64,000 nucleotides of DNA from Acinetobacter sp. ANC 3929 (GCF_000369405.1 NZ_KB849994.1:78433-142432), one strand, 5' to 3'. Shown: positions 43,916 to 52,564, counted from the stretch's first letter. Notes: generated by a model not told the origin, from the sequence alone. A program made the numbers and translations.

Positions 43916-44734
43916 TTAGCTGCTTTTACTTTTTTTGATTTTTAAGTGTTCGATACAATAGTCTTGGATTTGATTATGAATTTTAATTGTTTCTTCAAGC
44001 CAAGTTTCATAAGTAACGAATTTTAACTGATTATCGATATTAGCTGCTAATGCATCTTCTTTAAATACATTTAAGATTTCTGAAATGTCAATAAGTAATG
44101 AACTTTTTCTATTTTCAGAATATGGTCTAAAAATATCAAAAGATCTTGATGAATTATAATTATTTGTATTTAAGTCATTGTCCTTGTTGACTAATTCATA
44201 GTATCTTCTATATCTTGTAAAAAATAATTCACGATAAAAATCCTCCATTGTGAAGCAATATTTATCAAAAATATTGTATAGGTTTATTAACTTCTTATCT
44301 CCTTTAATTTCACTGTAAATTTTAATATTTGGGAAAAGACTGATAATTGATTGAAACATATCAATTCTTTCCCTTTCTAAATAATTAGTCTTAACAATAA
44401 GATTACTATCAATTTTCTTTAGATTTTGTGAGTCTGACCTTATTTTATGTAGTTCAATAAATATGGGTTTAAGGTCAATTAGAATATTTGTTAACAAAGA
44501 GTTTTCTAAATCATAATTTTTTTCATCTCTCCAATCATTAAATAAGTAAGCTGCTACTGCAGCCGCACCTAATGTGGCAATAGCACCAAAGATACTTCCT
44601 GTAGTTGAAAGGCTGTCTTGGATAGTCTTTAAATCGCCCCAATAAAAATAAAATATGCTAATAACACTGAATATAAGAATAAAGATTATCAATCCTATAA
44701 ACATGATACTTACAGCAGAAGTACTTTTATTCAT
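43916..44734 (-). CDS. Two-TM membrane protein, superinfection-exclusion candidate
   Basis: A 272-aa protein with two N-terminal membrane helices (about residues 9-31 and 45-65), ending the second in YLFNDWRDEKNY, then a large cytoplasmic helical domain of about 200 residues. This architecture is seen in many small membrane effectors in prophages and defence islands. It is very AT-rich. It starts by a TAATG overlap with the 73-aa gene. Exclusion or defence function is inference from layout only. Confidence 0.65.
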   Translation of the reverse strand: MNKSTSAVSIMFIGLIIFILIFSVISIFYFYWGDLKTIQDSLSTTGSIFGAIATLGAAAVAAYLFNDWRDEKNYDLENSLLTNILIDLKPIFIELHKIRSDSQNLKKIDSNLIVKTNYLERERIDMFQSIISLFPNIKIYSEIKGDKKLINLYNIFDKYCFTMEDFYRELFFTRYRRYYELVNKDNDLNTNNYNSSRSFDIFRPYSENRKSSLLIDISEILNVFKEDALAANIDNQLKFVTYETWLEETIKIHNQIQDYCIEHLKIKKSKSS

Positions 44735-44955
44735 TATTCACCCACCGTACCAATAACTGGTATTAATTGCGGTCCAGCCAATCTAGCCTTTCCAATTATT
44801 TCTAATAGCTCATCATAAGATAATTCAAACTTATCTTCACTATCAAAAACATACTCAATATTCTTTCCTTCCAATTCTGGCGGCTTCTCAGGCACAAATC
44901 GTTTCGGAATAAGCATCTGTGCAAGTTGTTCGTTCGTTAATTTAAATAAATGCAT
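44734..44955 (-). CDS. 73-aa coupled small protein
   Basis: A small acidic protein (starts MHLFKLTNEQLAQML). The frame is open upstream to 45054, but that part runs antiparallel to nothing useful and overlaps the umuC gene in a different frame; ATG 44955 is 6 bp after the umuC stop with AGGA about 9 bases upstream. Its stop overlaps the two-TM gene start (TAATG), so the two are probably functionally linked. Confidence 0.55.
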   Translation of the reverse strand: MHLFKLTNEQLAQMLIPKRFVPEKPPELEGKNIEYVFDSEDKFELSYDELLEIIGKARLAGPQLIPVIGTVGE

Positions 44956-44960
44956 GGGAG

Positions 44961-46010
44961 TTATCCTACTCGAAAGAGTTCTGACCAATTTGTTAAATAA
45001 GAAGGTGAGCGGCGGTTCTGATTCATCTGCCAGATAGCTTGCGTGTCGTTGCATAGGCCTAGTGAAACATGATCCTTGCCGTATTTAGCTTTGATTGCTT
45101 CCATTGTCTGAGATAGCTTTTCACGCTCATATCGATGCGTGTAATCAGTGAATAGATCCGGAACAAATTTAGATTTATGAATTAACTCGAGTAAAACGAT
45201 ACCGGCCTTTTTATACTTAAAGCCTGGCTTATAAATCTGATCAATTCCTTTCATTGCCGCACGTGTTATCTCGAGTAAATCATCAGTATATTCATGCATT
45301 TGTACAATGATATACGGCGAGTATTTTTCATCTTTGTTGAATTTACCTGTTTGAATAAAGACACCTACCAACTTGCATAACGACTCATCATTTCGCATTC
45401 TTTCAACGCCTCGAGTCACGAAAAGCCGTACTGATGACTTGATATCATTCTTCTCATAAACAGGGTGGCCATACGATCTGCTACTGATGATTTGCTTTTT
45501 AGATGGTGAATCCAGCTCGATGTCGATACATGAAACGCCTTGCAGCTCACGGACAGTTTTTTCCATCACAATTGAAAAGCTTTTCTTAATCTCTTTCGGA
45601 TTTGACTCAATCAGATCCAGTACAGACTTAATGTTCATTAAGTTTAGTTTCTTACAGTTTTGTCGGCCTACGCCCCAAACTTCACCAACGTCCACTGCAG
45701 CAAGTAATTGTTCTGCAGAACAAGGGTCCATCTCTGCTAAATTACATACACCATCAAAATACTTATTTTTCTTCGCAATATGATTTGCGATTTTCGCCTC
45801 AGTTTTGCTGCGCCCAATTCCAATGCAACACGGCAAGCCAAGCCACTGCTGAGCCTTCATTCTCATGTCTTGAACGTATGCTGTTAAATCATAGTTTTTC
45901 GCGTAAGTTGTTAATTCTATGAAACATTCATCAATACTATAAATCTCTTGCTCACCTGGCGCGACATACTGGCCAAGCATCAACATAAAGCGCCGTGCCA
46001 TTCTCAGCAT
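44961..46010 (-). pseudogene. umuC: 5'-truncated umuC-like Y-family polymerase gene
   Basis: A 349-aa remainder of a DNA polymerase V subunit (UmuC, usually about 420-430 aa). It keeps the second catalytic block SIDEC (residues 25-29), the fingers/thumb region and the C-terminal domain, but lacks the first about 75-85 residues with the N-terminal catalytic Asp (the VDxNxFY block). The upstream sequence instead belongs to another gene that overlaps it in a different frame. No umuD is present. It is probably inactive, unless a new start supplies the missing residues, which I do not see. Confidence 0.75.
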
Positions 46011-46248
46011 AACGGAGTGGGACTAAATACATAGAAACTTCAATCTCTCCAAATTTAGCAGTCAGTTGTCTACCACCATTCCCTTCTGAAACACTTCCTT
46101 TAGGGAAGGAATCGGTAAAGAATTTTTTTAAGTCATTTTCATGTTTCTTTAGCAATTTTTTAATTTCTTCGTTTTGAGCTGTATCTAATTTAATTTGTTC
46201 TTCAATTTGTTGTGCTTCCGCTTGAATATTATCTAAATTAATTTTCAT
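45952..46248 (-). CDS. Small protein overlapping the truncated umuC
   Basis: A 98-aa protein (starts MKINLDNIQAEAQQIEEQ). It is a coiled-coil N-terminus (to about residue 45) followed by a beta-rich segment. The last about 20 residues are read from umuC sequence in another frame (ends PVCRAR), so the original C-terminus was probably replaced at the same junction that truncated umuC. Function unknown. Confidence 0.5.
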   Translation of the reverse strand: MKINLDNIQAEAQQIEEQIKLDTAQNEEIKKLLKKHENDLKKFFTDSFPKGSVSEGNGGRQLTAKFGEIEVSMYLVPLRYAENGTALYVDAWPVCRAR

Positions 46249-46460
46249 TGACTTTTTATACCTTAGTTTATATGGGAAAGTTATATATATGGTTGGAAGC
46301 ATTTTTTTAAAGTGTTCGCGTAAGTTTTTGTGAAATGCTTTAACACAACTACACATTCGATGCTAACTACGACAGGCTGCGGCGCATAATACGCTGAAAA
46401 TGCGGTGAAAATTACGCAATCAATTTCATTGCATGTTGACACTTTACCTTAAGTACGGTA

Positions 46461-46490
46461 TTGACTTCGGCCTCTATTACGACGTATATT
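46461..46490 (+). promoter_or_regulatory. Promoter of the toxin-antitoxin operon
   Basis: -35 TTGACT (46461-46466), 18-base spacer, -10 TATATT (46485-46490), 5 of 6 matches in each hexamer. The transcript would start just before the ACCGTCAA palindrome. Confidence 0.6.
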
Positions 46491-46498
46491 AGCATCAC

Positions 46499-46517
46499 AC
46501 CGTCAATTTTTGACGGT
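46499..46517. promoter_or_regulatory. Palindromic site upstream of the toxin-antitoxin pair
   Basis: ACCGTCAA-TTT-TTGACGGT, perfect 8-bp arms, located between the promoter and the first gene. A likely autoregulatory operator for the HTH antitoxin, or an mRNA hairpin. Confidence 0.5.
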
Positions 46518-46552
46518 TATTTCTTCTTAACTTTTACCGCTTCGGTGTTTGT

Positions 46553-46852
46553 ATGTGTTTAACCTTTAATGAAGCTAGACGGAAGCTGAAAGAGTTTGCA
46601 AAAGACACTAGTCGAATTAAGTTTACAAAGCATGCAAAAGAAAGAATGAAGGAGAGAGATATCTCGACAAAGCAAATTTTATGTTGTTTTGAACATGGAG
46701 ATATTACTGAAGGACCGTACCCAAATACTCGTGGTGATTGTCAATTGAATGTATCTGTTCGCACTGCAGGCGAATACATAACAACTTCAGTTGCAATTAA
46801 AGAATCCGAGAACGGAGATTTTTCAGTAGTAGTTACTACATTTAAAGAGTAG
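46553..46852 (+). CDS. DUF4258 toxin-like protein
   Basis: A 99-aa protein with the DUF4258 pattern: helix with KFTKHAKERMKERDIS, then EGPYPNTRGDCQLNV and a C-terminal beta strand VVVTTFKE. DUF4258 proteins are the predicted toxins of type II pairs with an HTH antitoxin, related to RelE/MqsR-type RNA interferases. It is the first gene of the pair, 8 bp ahead of the antitoxin gene, behind a strong promoter. Confidence 0.75.
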   Translation: MCLTFNEARRKLKEFAKDTSRIKFTKHAKERMKERDISTKQILCCFEHGDITEGPYPNTRGDCQLNVSVRTAGEYITTSVAIKESENGDFSVVVTTFKE

Positions 46853-46860
46853 GCTAAATT

Positions 46861-47322
46861 ATGTATCACTATGAAGAAAGTGGCTTGAGTAATGTTTGGC
46901 TGCAAAATGGTTTTACTATAGAAGAAGATGAAGAATATGGTGAATTAGTATCTATTTCATCTGTTCATGAACTTCATAATGCTATTGGTCTTTATTTAAT
47001 TACACAAAAGCCAGAATTAAATGGTGAAGAAATTCGATTTCTACGCAAAGAGTTAAACCTATCTCAAAAAAATCTTGCAGGTTTGTTGGGAGTTGGTGAA
47101 ACTAGTGTAAGAAATTGGGAATCCGATCGTGGCTTAATAGGACGTCCTACAGAGTTATTGCTACGCGCATTATACAAAGAACAAGTGCATGGTGATGGTA
47201 AGCTTAGGAAGATGATTGAGGATTTAAATCATCAAGAAAGGACTCTTGTTTGTGACGAAATTAAATTCTCATATGGGAATAACCATTCATGGCACCATAA
47301 TGGAAATATCAATAGATTATAA
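46861..47322 (+). CDS. HTH antitoxin (MqsA-like, type II)
   Basis: A 153-aa protein with an N-terminal domain (residues 1-55) and an XRE-type HTH in the middle: GEEIRFLRKELNLSQKN, then LAGLLGVGETSVRNWE. This is the MqsA-type antitoxin C-terminal domain without the CxxC zinc finger. It would neutralise the upstream DUF4258 protein and repress the operon through the palindrome at 46499-46517. The pair may help stabilise the prophage. Confidence 0.75.
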   Translation: MYHYEESGLSNVWLQNGFTIEEDEEYGELVSISSVHELHNAIGLYLITQKPELNGEEIRFLRKELNLSQKNLAGLLGVGETSVRNWESDRGLIGRPTELLLRALYKEQVHGDGKLRKMIEDLNHQERTLVCDEIKFSYGNNHSWHHNGNINRL

Positions 47323-47348
47323 AAAAACCTCCTTCGGGAGGTTTTTTT
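47321..47348. terminator. Bidirectional terminator between antitoxin and integrase
   Basis: CCTCC-TTCG-GGAGG with seven A's before and seven T's after (47321-47348). It serves the two convergent genes. Confidence 0.85.
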
Positions 47349-47351
47349 ATA

Positions 47352-48563
47352 CTATTTCCCCCAACTATCAATATGATCAGCCCACCATTGCATCATAACT
47401 TTACGGTCATTGAGCCATTGTGCGTGATTGTAAGAAGCTCGTGTCTTATTATCTGATGCATGTGCTAGTTGCAACTCCACCCAATCAAGATTAAATCCAT
47501 TTTCATTGGCTACGGTTGAAGCTGTTGCGCGTAATGAATGCATAGTAAATTCAAAATTCATGTTTTGTAATGCAGTATTCAGTGTTGTTTTACCCATCAT
47601 GCCGCCATCTTCACCAGGGAAAATATACTCGCTGTTTGGGTAGAGGGCATATTGTTCTTTAAGTAAATCGATCATCTGATCAGATAGAGGAACTATGTGT
47701 AAGCGATTCTTTTTCATGTTCCTCTTACCCGCCAAAATATCAGCCCTCGATACTGCTGGAATCGTCCAAGTACGGTCATCAAAATTAATAAATTCTTTTA
47801 GACCTCTACGGATCTCAATACTTCTCAACCATGTGTAAGCTGCGGCGGTAATCGCATTTCTAGTGCTGGTAAGCCCACCATAATTTCTCAATCTAGTATG
47901 CAGCTCACGTTTTTCGATTTCAGTGAGTGGACGAGCATGAATGATTTCAGGTTTTTTTAAATACCCTCTTAATGCATATGTTGGATCTATAGAGATGCGT
48001 TTAGTGATAATTGCATATCGCATAACCTCACCAATCATTTGGCGTACAAATATGCCTCGGGTTTCTCCAGTGCCTTTTCCAGTCTTTCTGATTCTGGAAG
48101 TTGTACTATCCAGAACAGTTTTAATATCGATTGAATCAATCTCATGAATTGGTTTGCTACCAATAATAGGGAACACATCTCTATTAAAGTAGCTGTTACG
48201 ACGCTGAAACCATTCCTCAGATTGCTGTCCCTTTTTGGATTCCATATATTCAGCAGTTACTAAAAAGAATGTTCCGTTACTGGCTTTAATCGCTTCAAGT
48301 CGTTCATGCTGAAGAAAGCTAGATGGATCTGTACCATCTGCTAACTGTTTACGATATTCTAAAGTTTTTAAGCGCGCTTCTGCTAAAGTTGTACCAGGGT
48401 ATTGACCAATGGTTAGCATTTTTGCTTTAGTAAGGAAGCGATAACGATAACGCCAGAACTTACCACCTGATGGGCGGATCTCTAAACACAATCCTGAATG
48501 ATCTGCAACACGGTAAATTTTTTCTTTGGGTTTTAACTGCTTGATTTTAAGATCGTTTAACAT
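47352..48563 (-). CDS. int: P4-type tyrosine integrase
   Basis: A 403-aa tyrosine recombinase of the P4-integrase family (DUF4102-type N-terminus). Catalytic residues: R247 (WLRSIE), H342 and R345 (HSLR), H368 (AHAS), and nucleophile Y378 (ASYNH). It integrates and, with the excisionase, excises the prophage. It begins at 48563, only a few bases from the right-end repeats, so its own promoter overlaps the att region. Many relatives use tRNA genes, but none is visible here. Confidence 0.92.
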   Translation of the reverse strand: MLNDLKIKQLKPKEKIYRVADHSGLCLEIRPSGGKFWRYRYRFLTKAKMLTIGQYPGTTLAEARLKTLEYRKQLADGTDPSSFLQHERLEAIKASNGTFFLVTAEYMESKKGQQSEEWFQRRNSYFNRDVFPIIGSKPIHEIDSIDIKTVLDSTTSRIRKTGKGTGETRGIFVRQMIGEVMRYAIITKRISIDPTYALRGYLKKPEIIHARPLTEIEKRELHTRLRNYGGLTSTRNAITAAAYTWLRSIEIRRGLKEFINFDDRTWTIPAVSRADILAGKRNMKKNRLHIVPLSDQMIDLLKEQYALYPNSEYIFPGEDGGMMGKTTLNTALQNMNFEFTMHSLRATASTVANENGFNLDWVELQLAHASDNKTRASYNHAQWLNDRKVMMQWWADHIDSWGK

Positions 48564-48567
48564 GATG

Positions 48568-48615
48568 TGTGAGTAAGGGTGTTTTTAAGCGGCGTTACTC
48601 ACAATCTTACTCACA
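48568..48615. repeat. Right-end TTACTCACA repeats (attR arm candidates)
   Basis: TGTGAGTAA (48568-48576) is the inverted form, followed by direct copies TTACTCACA at 48595-48603 and 48607-48615. They match the pair at 4166-4186 at the left end with the same 12-base period. Integrase/excisionase binding is inferred. Confidence 0.6.
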
Positions 48616-48637
48616 AATTTTAGTAATGTCATGTAAT

Positions 48638-48723
48638 ACTAGGTTAGACTAGGTTAGATTAAAAAAAACAAACCATAGAGAAAATAAAGTTTAGGTAATA
48701 CAAGGTAATAGAACGTTATTACC
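48638..48723. repeat. att-region tandem and inverted repeats
   Basis: ACTAGGTTAG occurs twice in tandem (48638-48657). GGTAATA-GAACGT-TATTACC (48704-48723) is a perfect 7-bp inverted repeat, with another GGTAATA at 48694-48700. One of these may contain the crossover core, but I could not find an identical partner in the left end. Confidence 0.4.
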
Positions 48724-48762
48724 ACGTTAGGCATGATGTAATTACATCTGCGTCTAGATCAG

Positions 48763-48792
48763 AAAAATCCCTGCTTAGGCAGGGATTTTTTT
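48763..48792. terminator. Strong bidirectional terminator shared by dgkA
   Basis: AAAAATCCCTGC-TTAG-GCAGGGATTTTT: 12-bp stem with T runs on both strands. It ends the leftward dgkA transcript and, in the unoccupied chromosome, probably also the groEL transcript. Confidence 0.85.
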
Positions 48793-48809
48793 ATGCGTAA
48801 AATGAAAGT

Positions 48810-49184
48810 TTATCGAAATAAAATAATCATCCACGTAAAGAAAATAATCGCCAAAGAAACAAATTGTGCAGCACTGCCCATATCTTTGGCATTTTTAGAC
48901 AGCGGATTTTTTTCCAAAGAAACACGATCCACAACAGCTTCAATCGCTGAGTTAAAAAGCTCGACAATGATTGCCAATAAACAGACAGCAACCATTAGGG
49001 CTTGTTCAACTGCGGTGACATGTACGAAAAAGCTCATCGGGACCAAGATTACATTAAGTAACAGGATTTGTCGGAAGGCAGCTTCATGGCTAAAAGCAGC
49101 TTTAAATCCCGCGATTGAATAACCTGTGGCATTTAAAATCCGCTTAATGCCACTTTTGCCTTTATAGGGAGAGTATTGCGTCAT
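48810..49184 (-). CDS. dgkA: Diacylglycerol kinase DgkA
   Basis: The small trimeric membrane diacylglycerol kinase that recycles diacylglycerol released in membrane-derived glycan synthesis. About 124 aa with three transmembrane helices. Family motifs are visible: EAAFRQ, ELFNSAIEAVVDRV and the C-terminal KDMGSAAQ block. The frame is open upstream to 49274, but ATG 49184 gives the normal length. It is divergent from pdxB and ends at the shared terminator next to the prophage. Confidence 0.9.
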   Translation of the reverse strand: MTQYSPYKGKSGIKRILNATGYSIAGFKAAFSHEAAFRQILLLNVILVPMSFFVHVTAVEQALMVAVCLLAIIVELFNSAIEAVVDRVSLEKNPLSKNAKDMGSAAQFVSLAIIFFTWMIILFR

Positions 49185-49374
49185 TACGATAGAGGAATGA
49201 GAGAAAGGCTTATTATAAGAGCAAAGATGTTGCAGTAAATTGGCAATATGTCGCATGCGTGTACGATGACCCACAGCTTTCTGCCATTAATCTCTACAAA
49301 GCTTGCATTTATAAATTGTCAATTTGTGCTGTGCTAAGGATAATAAGCAGAGATTTATTGATGGAAGGTTCTGC

Positions 49375-50442
49375 ATGAAAATTATCGCAGATGAAAATTT
49401 GGCATTTACCGATTATTTCTTTGCGGAATTTGCAGAAATACAGCACCGAGCAGGGCGTACCCTGACCCATGCGGATGTACAGGATGCCGATGCACTTTTA
49501 GTTCGCTCCGTCACCAAAGTGAACCATGCTTTGATTGATCAGAGCAAGATTAAGTTTGTGGGGAGTGCAACGATTGGAACCGATCACCTTGATATTCCAG
49601 CCTTAGAACAACAACATATTGCTTGGAGTAATGCAGCGGGTTGTAATGCGCAAGCAGTCGCTGAATATGTGATTACCGCGTTATTACATTTAGATATTAA
49701 TCTCTTGGAAAAAAATAAAGCCTTTACTTTAGCCATTGTCGGTTTAGGAAATGTCGGCAGTCGTCTTGCCGTGATGGCACAATTGCTTGGCTGGAATGTA
49801 ATTGGCTATGATCCTTATGTGCAATTAGGCGGTATTGAAAATGTTTCCTTTGATGCGTTGTTAAAACGTGCCGATGCCATCTCAATTCATGTGCCACTCA
49901 CTGTGTCTGGTGATTTCCCGACTCAGCATTTATTTGATACAGCAGCTTTGGCTGCAATGAAGCCATCCACCATTTTAATCAATAGTGCGCGTGGTCCAGT
50001 GATTCAACAGTCTGCATTAATAGCAGATATTATGGCGACGCAGCGTCAAGTTGTTCTAGATGTATTCGAGTTCGAACCTGAAATTTCAGAACAGTTATTA
50101 GACATGTTGGCATTAGCGACTCCGCATATTGCGGGTTATAGTCTGGAAGGCAAAGCTAGAGGGACACAGATGATCTATGAGGCTTTTTGCCAGACATTTG
50201 CTTATGATGTTACAAAGCGATTCGAGAGCCAGTTACCAAGTGTCGAACAGTATTTTGGGCAGCAAGATGTAAAAGCAGTGCTTAAACAGTATATGACTCA
50301 GATTTATGATATTACTGTCGATGATCAACAACTTCGTGCCTGTATCCAAGATGGTAAAGTAGAACAAACAGCATTTGATTTACTTCGTAAAAATTATCCT
50401 TTGCGCCGTGAATGGGCTGCACACGGTGGGCCAAAAGCATGA
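49375..50442 (+). CDS. pdxB: Erythronate-4-phosphate dehydrogenase
   Basis: Second enzyme of the DXP-dependent pyridoxal 5'-phosphate pathway; oxidises 4-phosphoerythronate with NAD. 355 aa. D-isomer-specific 2-hydroxyacid dehydrogenase features: NAD-binding VGLGNVGSR, and NSARGPVI with the catalytic Arg near residue 208. The C-terminal PdxB dimerisation domain follows. ATG 49375 with GGAAGG upstream is chosen over the frame opening at 49324. It overlaps epmA by 4 bp (ATGA). Confidence 0.93.
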   Translation: MKIIADENLAFTDYFFAEFAEIQHRAGRTLTHADVQDADALLVRSVTKVNHALIDQSKIKFVGSATIGTDHLDIPALEQQHIAWSNAAGCNAQAVAEYVITALLHLDINLLEKNKAFTLAIVGLGNVGSRLAVMAQLLGWNVIGYDPYVQLGGIENVSFDALLKRADAISIHVPLTVSGDFPTQHLFDTAALAAMKPSTILINSARGPVIQQSALIADIMATQRQVVLDVFEFEPEISEQLLDMLALATPHIAGYSLEGKARGTQMIYEAFCQTFAYDVTKRFESQLPSVEQYFGQQDVKAVLKQYMTQIYDITVDDQQLRACIQDGKVEQTAFDLLRKNYPLRREWAAHGGPKA

Positions 50443-51422
50443 GTCAAGATATGAAAAACTACCAACCGACTTGTTCACTTGAGGCCTTAAAAGCGCGTGC
50501 TGAGATGTACAGCAAGATTCGCCAGTTTTTTGCTGAGCGTGAAGTCCTTGAAGTGGAAACACCCATCCTATCACAGGCCGGTGTGACGGACGTGCATTTG
50601 GCTTCGGTTCAAGTGCAGCGTCATATTCATGGCAAAGTAAATACTCATTATTTACAGACCTCACCCGAGTTTCCAATGAAACGGTTATTGGCAAGTGGCA
50701 GTGGGGCAATCTATCAAATCTGTAAAGTATTCCGTGATGATGAGCATGGCCGTAAACACAACAGTGAATTTACCATGCTGGAATGGTATCGTCCGGGTCT
50801 GGATCTAAAGGCATTGATGCATGAAACTGCGGACTTGTTAGAAACATGCTTGGCACAGCGCTTTGGTGAAATTCGTCCAGTGGTTCTCAGTTATAAGCAT
50901 GCCTTTCAGGATCGTCTGGATATTAATCCGTTGCAGGCAACCTTAAAACAACTCAAAGATACGGCTCATCGTGTCGGTCTGAATCTTGATTTTGGTGATG
51001 ATCGTCTGGGGTATATGGACTTGTTATTTTCGCACTTTGTTGAGCCAAGTTTAGGCTTTGATGCGCCCGTATTCTTAACCGATTTTCCACCTGAAATGGC
51101 TTCATTGGCCAAAGTGAAACAGGATGAAGATGGAGAACTGGTTGCAGCACGTTTTGAGGTTTATATCGAAGGTTTAGAATTGGCAAATGCCTATGATGAA
51201 CTTTTGGATGCGTCTGTGTTGGCTTCACGTTTTGAAGCAGATAATGCAGAACGAACCCAGCAAGGTTTGCCTGTAATTCCGACCGATCAGTATTTGTTGG
51301 CTGCTTTGCCGAATATGCCAGAGTGTTCAGGGATCGCTTTGGGAATTGATCGTTTACTGATGGTTGCCATGAATCAAGTCAAAATTGAACAGGTCATTGC
51401 CTTCCCAGCAGAGATTGCCTAA
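50439..51422 (+). CDS. epmA: Elongation factor P beta-lysine ligase EpmA
   Basis: A class II lysyl-tRNA-synthetase-like enzyme that attaches (R)-beta-lysine to elongation factor P, needed for translation of poly-proline sequences. 327 aa. Motif 2 FRDDEHGRKHNSEFTMLEWY and the C-terminal motif 3 GIALGIDRLLM are visible, and the tRNA anticodon-binding domain of LysRS is absent, as expected. ATG 50439 overlaps the pdxB stop. Also called poxA/genX. Confidence 0.93.
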   Translation: MSQDMKNYQPTCSLEALKARAEMYSKIRQFFAEREVLEVETPILSQAGVTDVHLASVQVQRHIHGKVNTHYLQTSPEFPMKRLLASGSGAIYQICKVFRDDEHGRKHNSEFTMLEWYRPGLDLKALMHETADLLETCLAQRFGEIRPVVLSYKHAFQDRLDINPLQATLKQLKDTAHRVGLNLDFGDDRLGYMDLLFSHFVEPSLGFDAPVFLTDFPPEMASLAKVKQDEDGELVAARFEVYIEGLELANAYDELLDASVLASRFEADNAERTQQGLPVIPTDQYLLAALPNMPECSGIALGIDRLLMVAMNQVKIEQVIAFPAEIA

Positions 51423-51436
51423 GGCTTTTTTAATAT

Positions 51437-52564
51437 TTATAGAAGTTGCATCAAGAGTTGCATCAATTCACTTTGGCGATGCGTTCGGGTTTTTTTGAAA
51501 ATTGATTGTAGATGCTTCTTTACTGTATCGGCTTGAATTTGATGTGACAGGGCAATTTCTTTGGTGGTTTTGCCTTCGAGAAGTTGCTCACATATTTTAT
51601 GTTCAACCGGCGTAAACATAAACAGCTGGGTACAGATGTCTTTCTGATATTTAGGTTTCTGTTTTAATCCAGAGAAGGTTGCAAGCAAGACGGGACGAAG
51701 GCCGAAAATCTTATGGGCTTTTTCTGGGCTGAGCAGGTCAAGGGTTAGGAATAAATGCTGGTCGAGTACGATGATTTTGCTACGTTCGTGATCTGCTTGT
51801 TGTTGATGATTTTTATAATTACGTTCCAGTTCAATCAGATTCTGGTCAAATTGTTGCTGATGTTGCTCATTTAAAATAAAACGACGCTGTTTGATTTGAA
51901 TCTGTTGATGATCTTGCAATAATTGCTGAGCTTCAGAATTGATCTCTAAAATATCGCCATTCAGGTTAATAATCGCAATTGGTTGATTCATTTTTTGGAT
52001 CAGCTGTGACCCAAGCAGGGTCATGGTGGAGTATTCAAAATGATGGCGATATTGTTGGATCTTCTGTTGTACCATCGGTAAAATTTCATGAATTGGCTGA
52101 AGTTCACTACAGCTTAATGCACCACGTTCAGGGCTGGTCAGAAAAGCCAGTAAGACACAGACTTTGTGGTCATAAATGATTTGTATGGCTGAACAGAAGC
52201 GTAAATCCAGAGGCTGTAGTACCCGTTGGTAAACTTGAGTCTGTGTGATTTCGTGCTCTTGAAAATGCTGAGAGCAATGCATCCATCCTGTCATGGGGGC
52301 CAAAAGCATTTTCTTTAAACGCGGGTCATCATCTATGGCTAAGCGGATTTGGGTCAGTGCGGCTTGTTCGAGTTGATTGGAATCAAAATTCACGCCGTGA
52401 TGGACACTGAACGAAAGTGCTTGTACTTCTAGATCAACAGCCAATAGTTGCGAAGCTTGCACATCAAAATAGTGATTCAGTTGCTCTAAGAAAATCATCC
52501 AATCATCAGCATGCTGAACTTTATTTAAGATGTCCATGACTGGGCTGTGCTGGCTTAGAGTCAT
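51437..52564 (-). CDS. LuxR-family transcriptional regulator
   Basis: A 375-aa protein with a C-terminal LuxR/GerE HTH: FTPVEHKICEQLLEGKTTKE, then ALSHQIQADTVKKHL. The N-terminal 300 residues form a PAS-like or uncharacterised sensing part with a Gln-rich segment (LLQDHQQIQIKQRRF and LNEQHQQQFDQNLIE). ATG 52564 is the first start; 52537 is an alternative. It is convergent with epmA. Its target genes are unknown; the divergent long palindrome region upstream may be one. Confidence 0.8.
   Translation of the reverse strand: MTLSQHSPVMDILNKVQHADDWMIFLEQLNHYFDVQASQLLAVDLEVQALSFSVHHGVNFDSNQLEQAALTQIRLAIDDDPRLKKMLLAPMTGWMHCSQHFQEHEITQTQVYQRVLQPLDLRFCSAIQIIYDHKVCVLLAFLTSPERGALSCSELQPIHEILPMVQQKIQQYRHHFEYSTMTLLGSQLIQKMNQPIAIINLNGDILEINSEAQQLLQDHQQIQIKQRRFILNEQHQQQFDQNLIELERNYKNHQQQADHERSKIIVLDQHLFLTLDLLSPEKAHKIFGLRPVLLATFSGLKQKPKYQKDICTQLFMFTPVEHKICEQLLEGKTTKEIALSHQIQADTVKKHLQSIFKKTRTHRQSELMQLLMQLL

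Larger units (their letters stand above)
46249..46552. other. Divergent intergenic region of the toxin-antitoxin and accessory cassette
   Basis: Holds a strong plus-strand promoter (46461-46490), a second -35/-10 candidate (TTGACA 46436-46441, 17 bases, TATTGA), an inverted repeat pair GATGCTAA/TTAGCATC (46359-46366 and 46489-46496), and the ACCGTCAA palindrome (46499-46517). No gene is supported in it on either strand. Confidence 0.55.
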
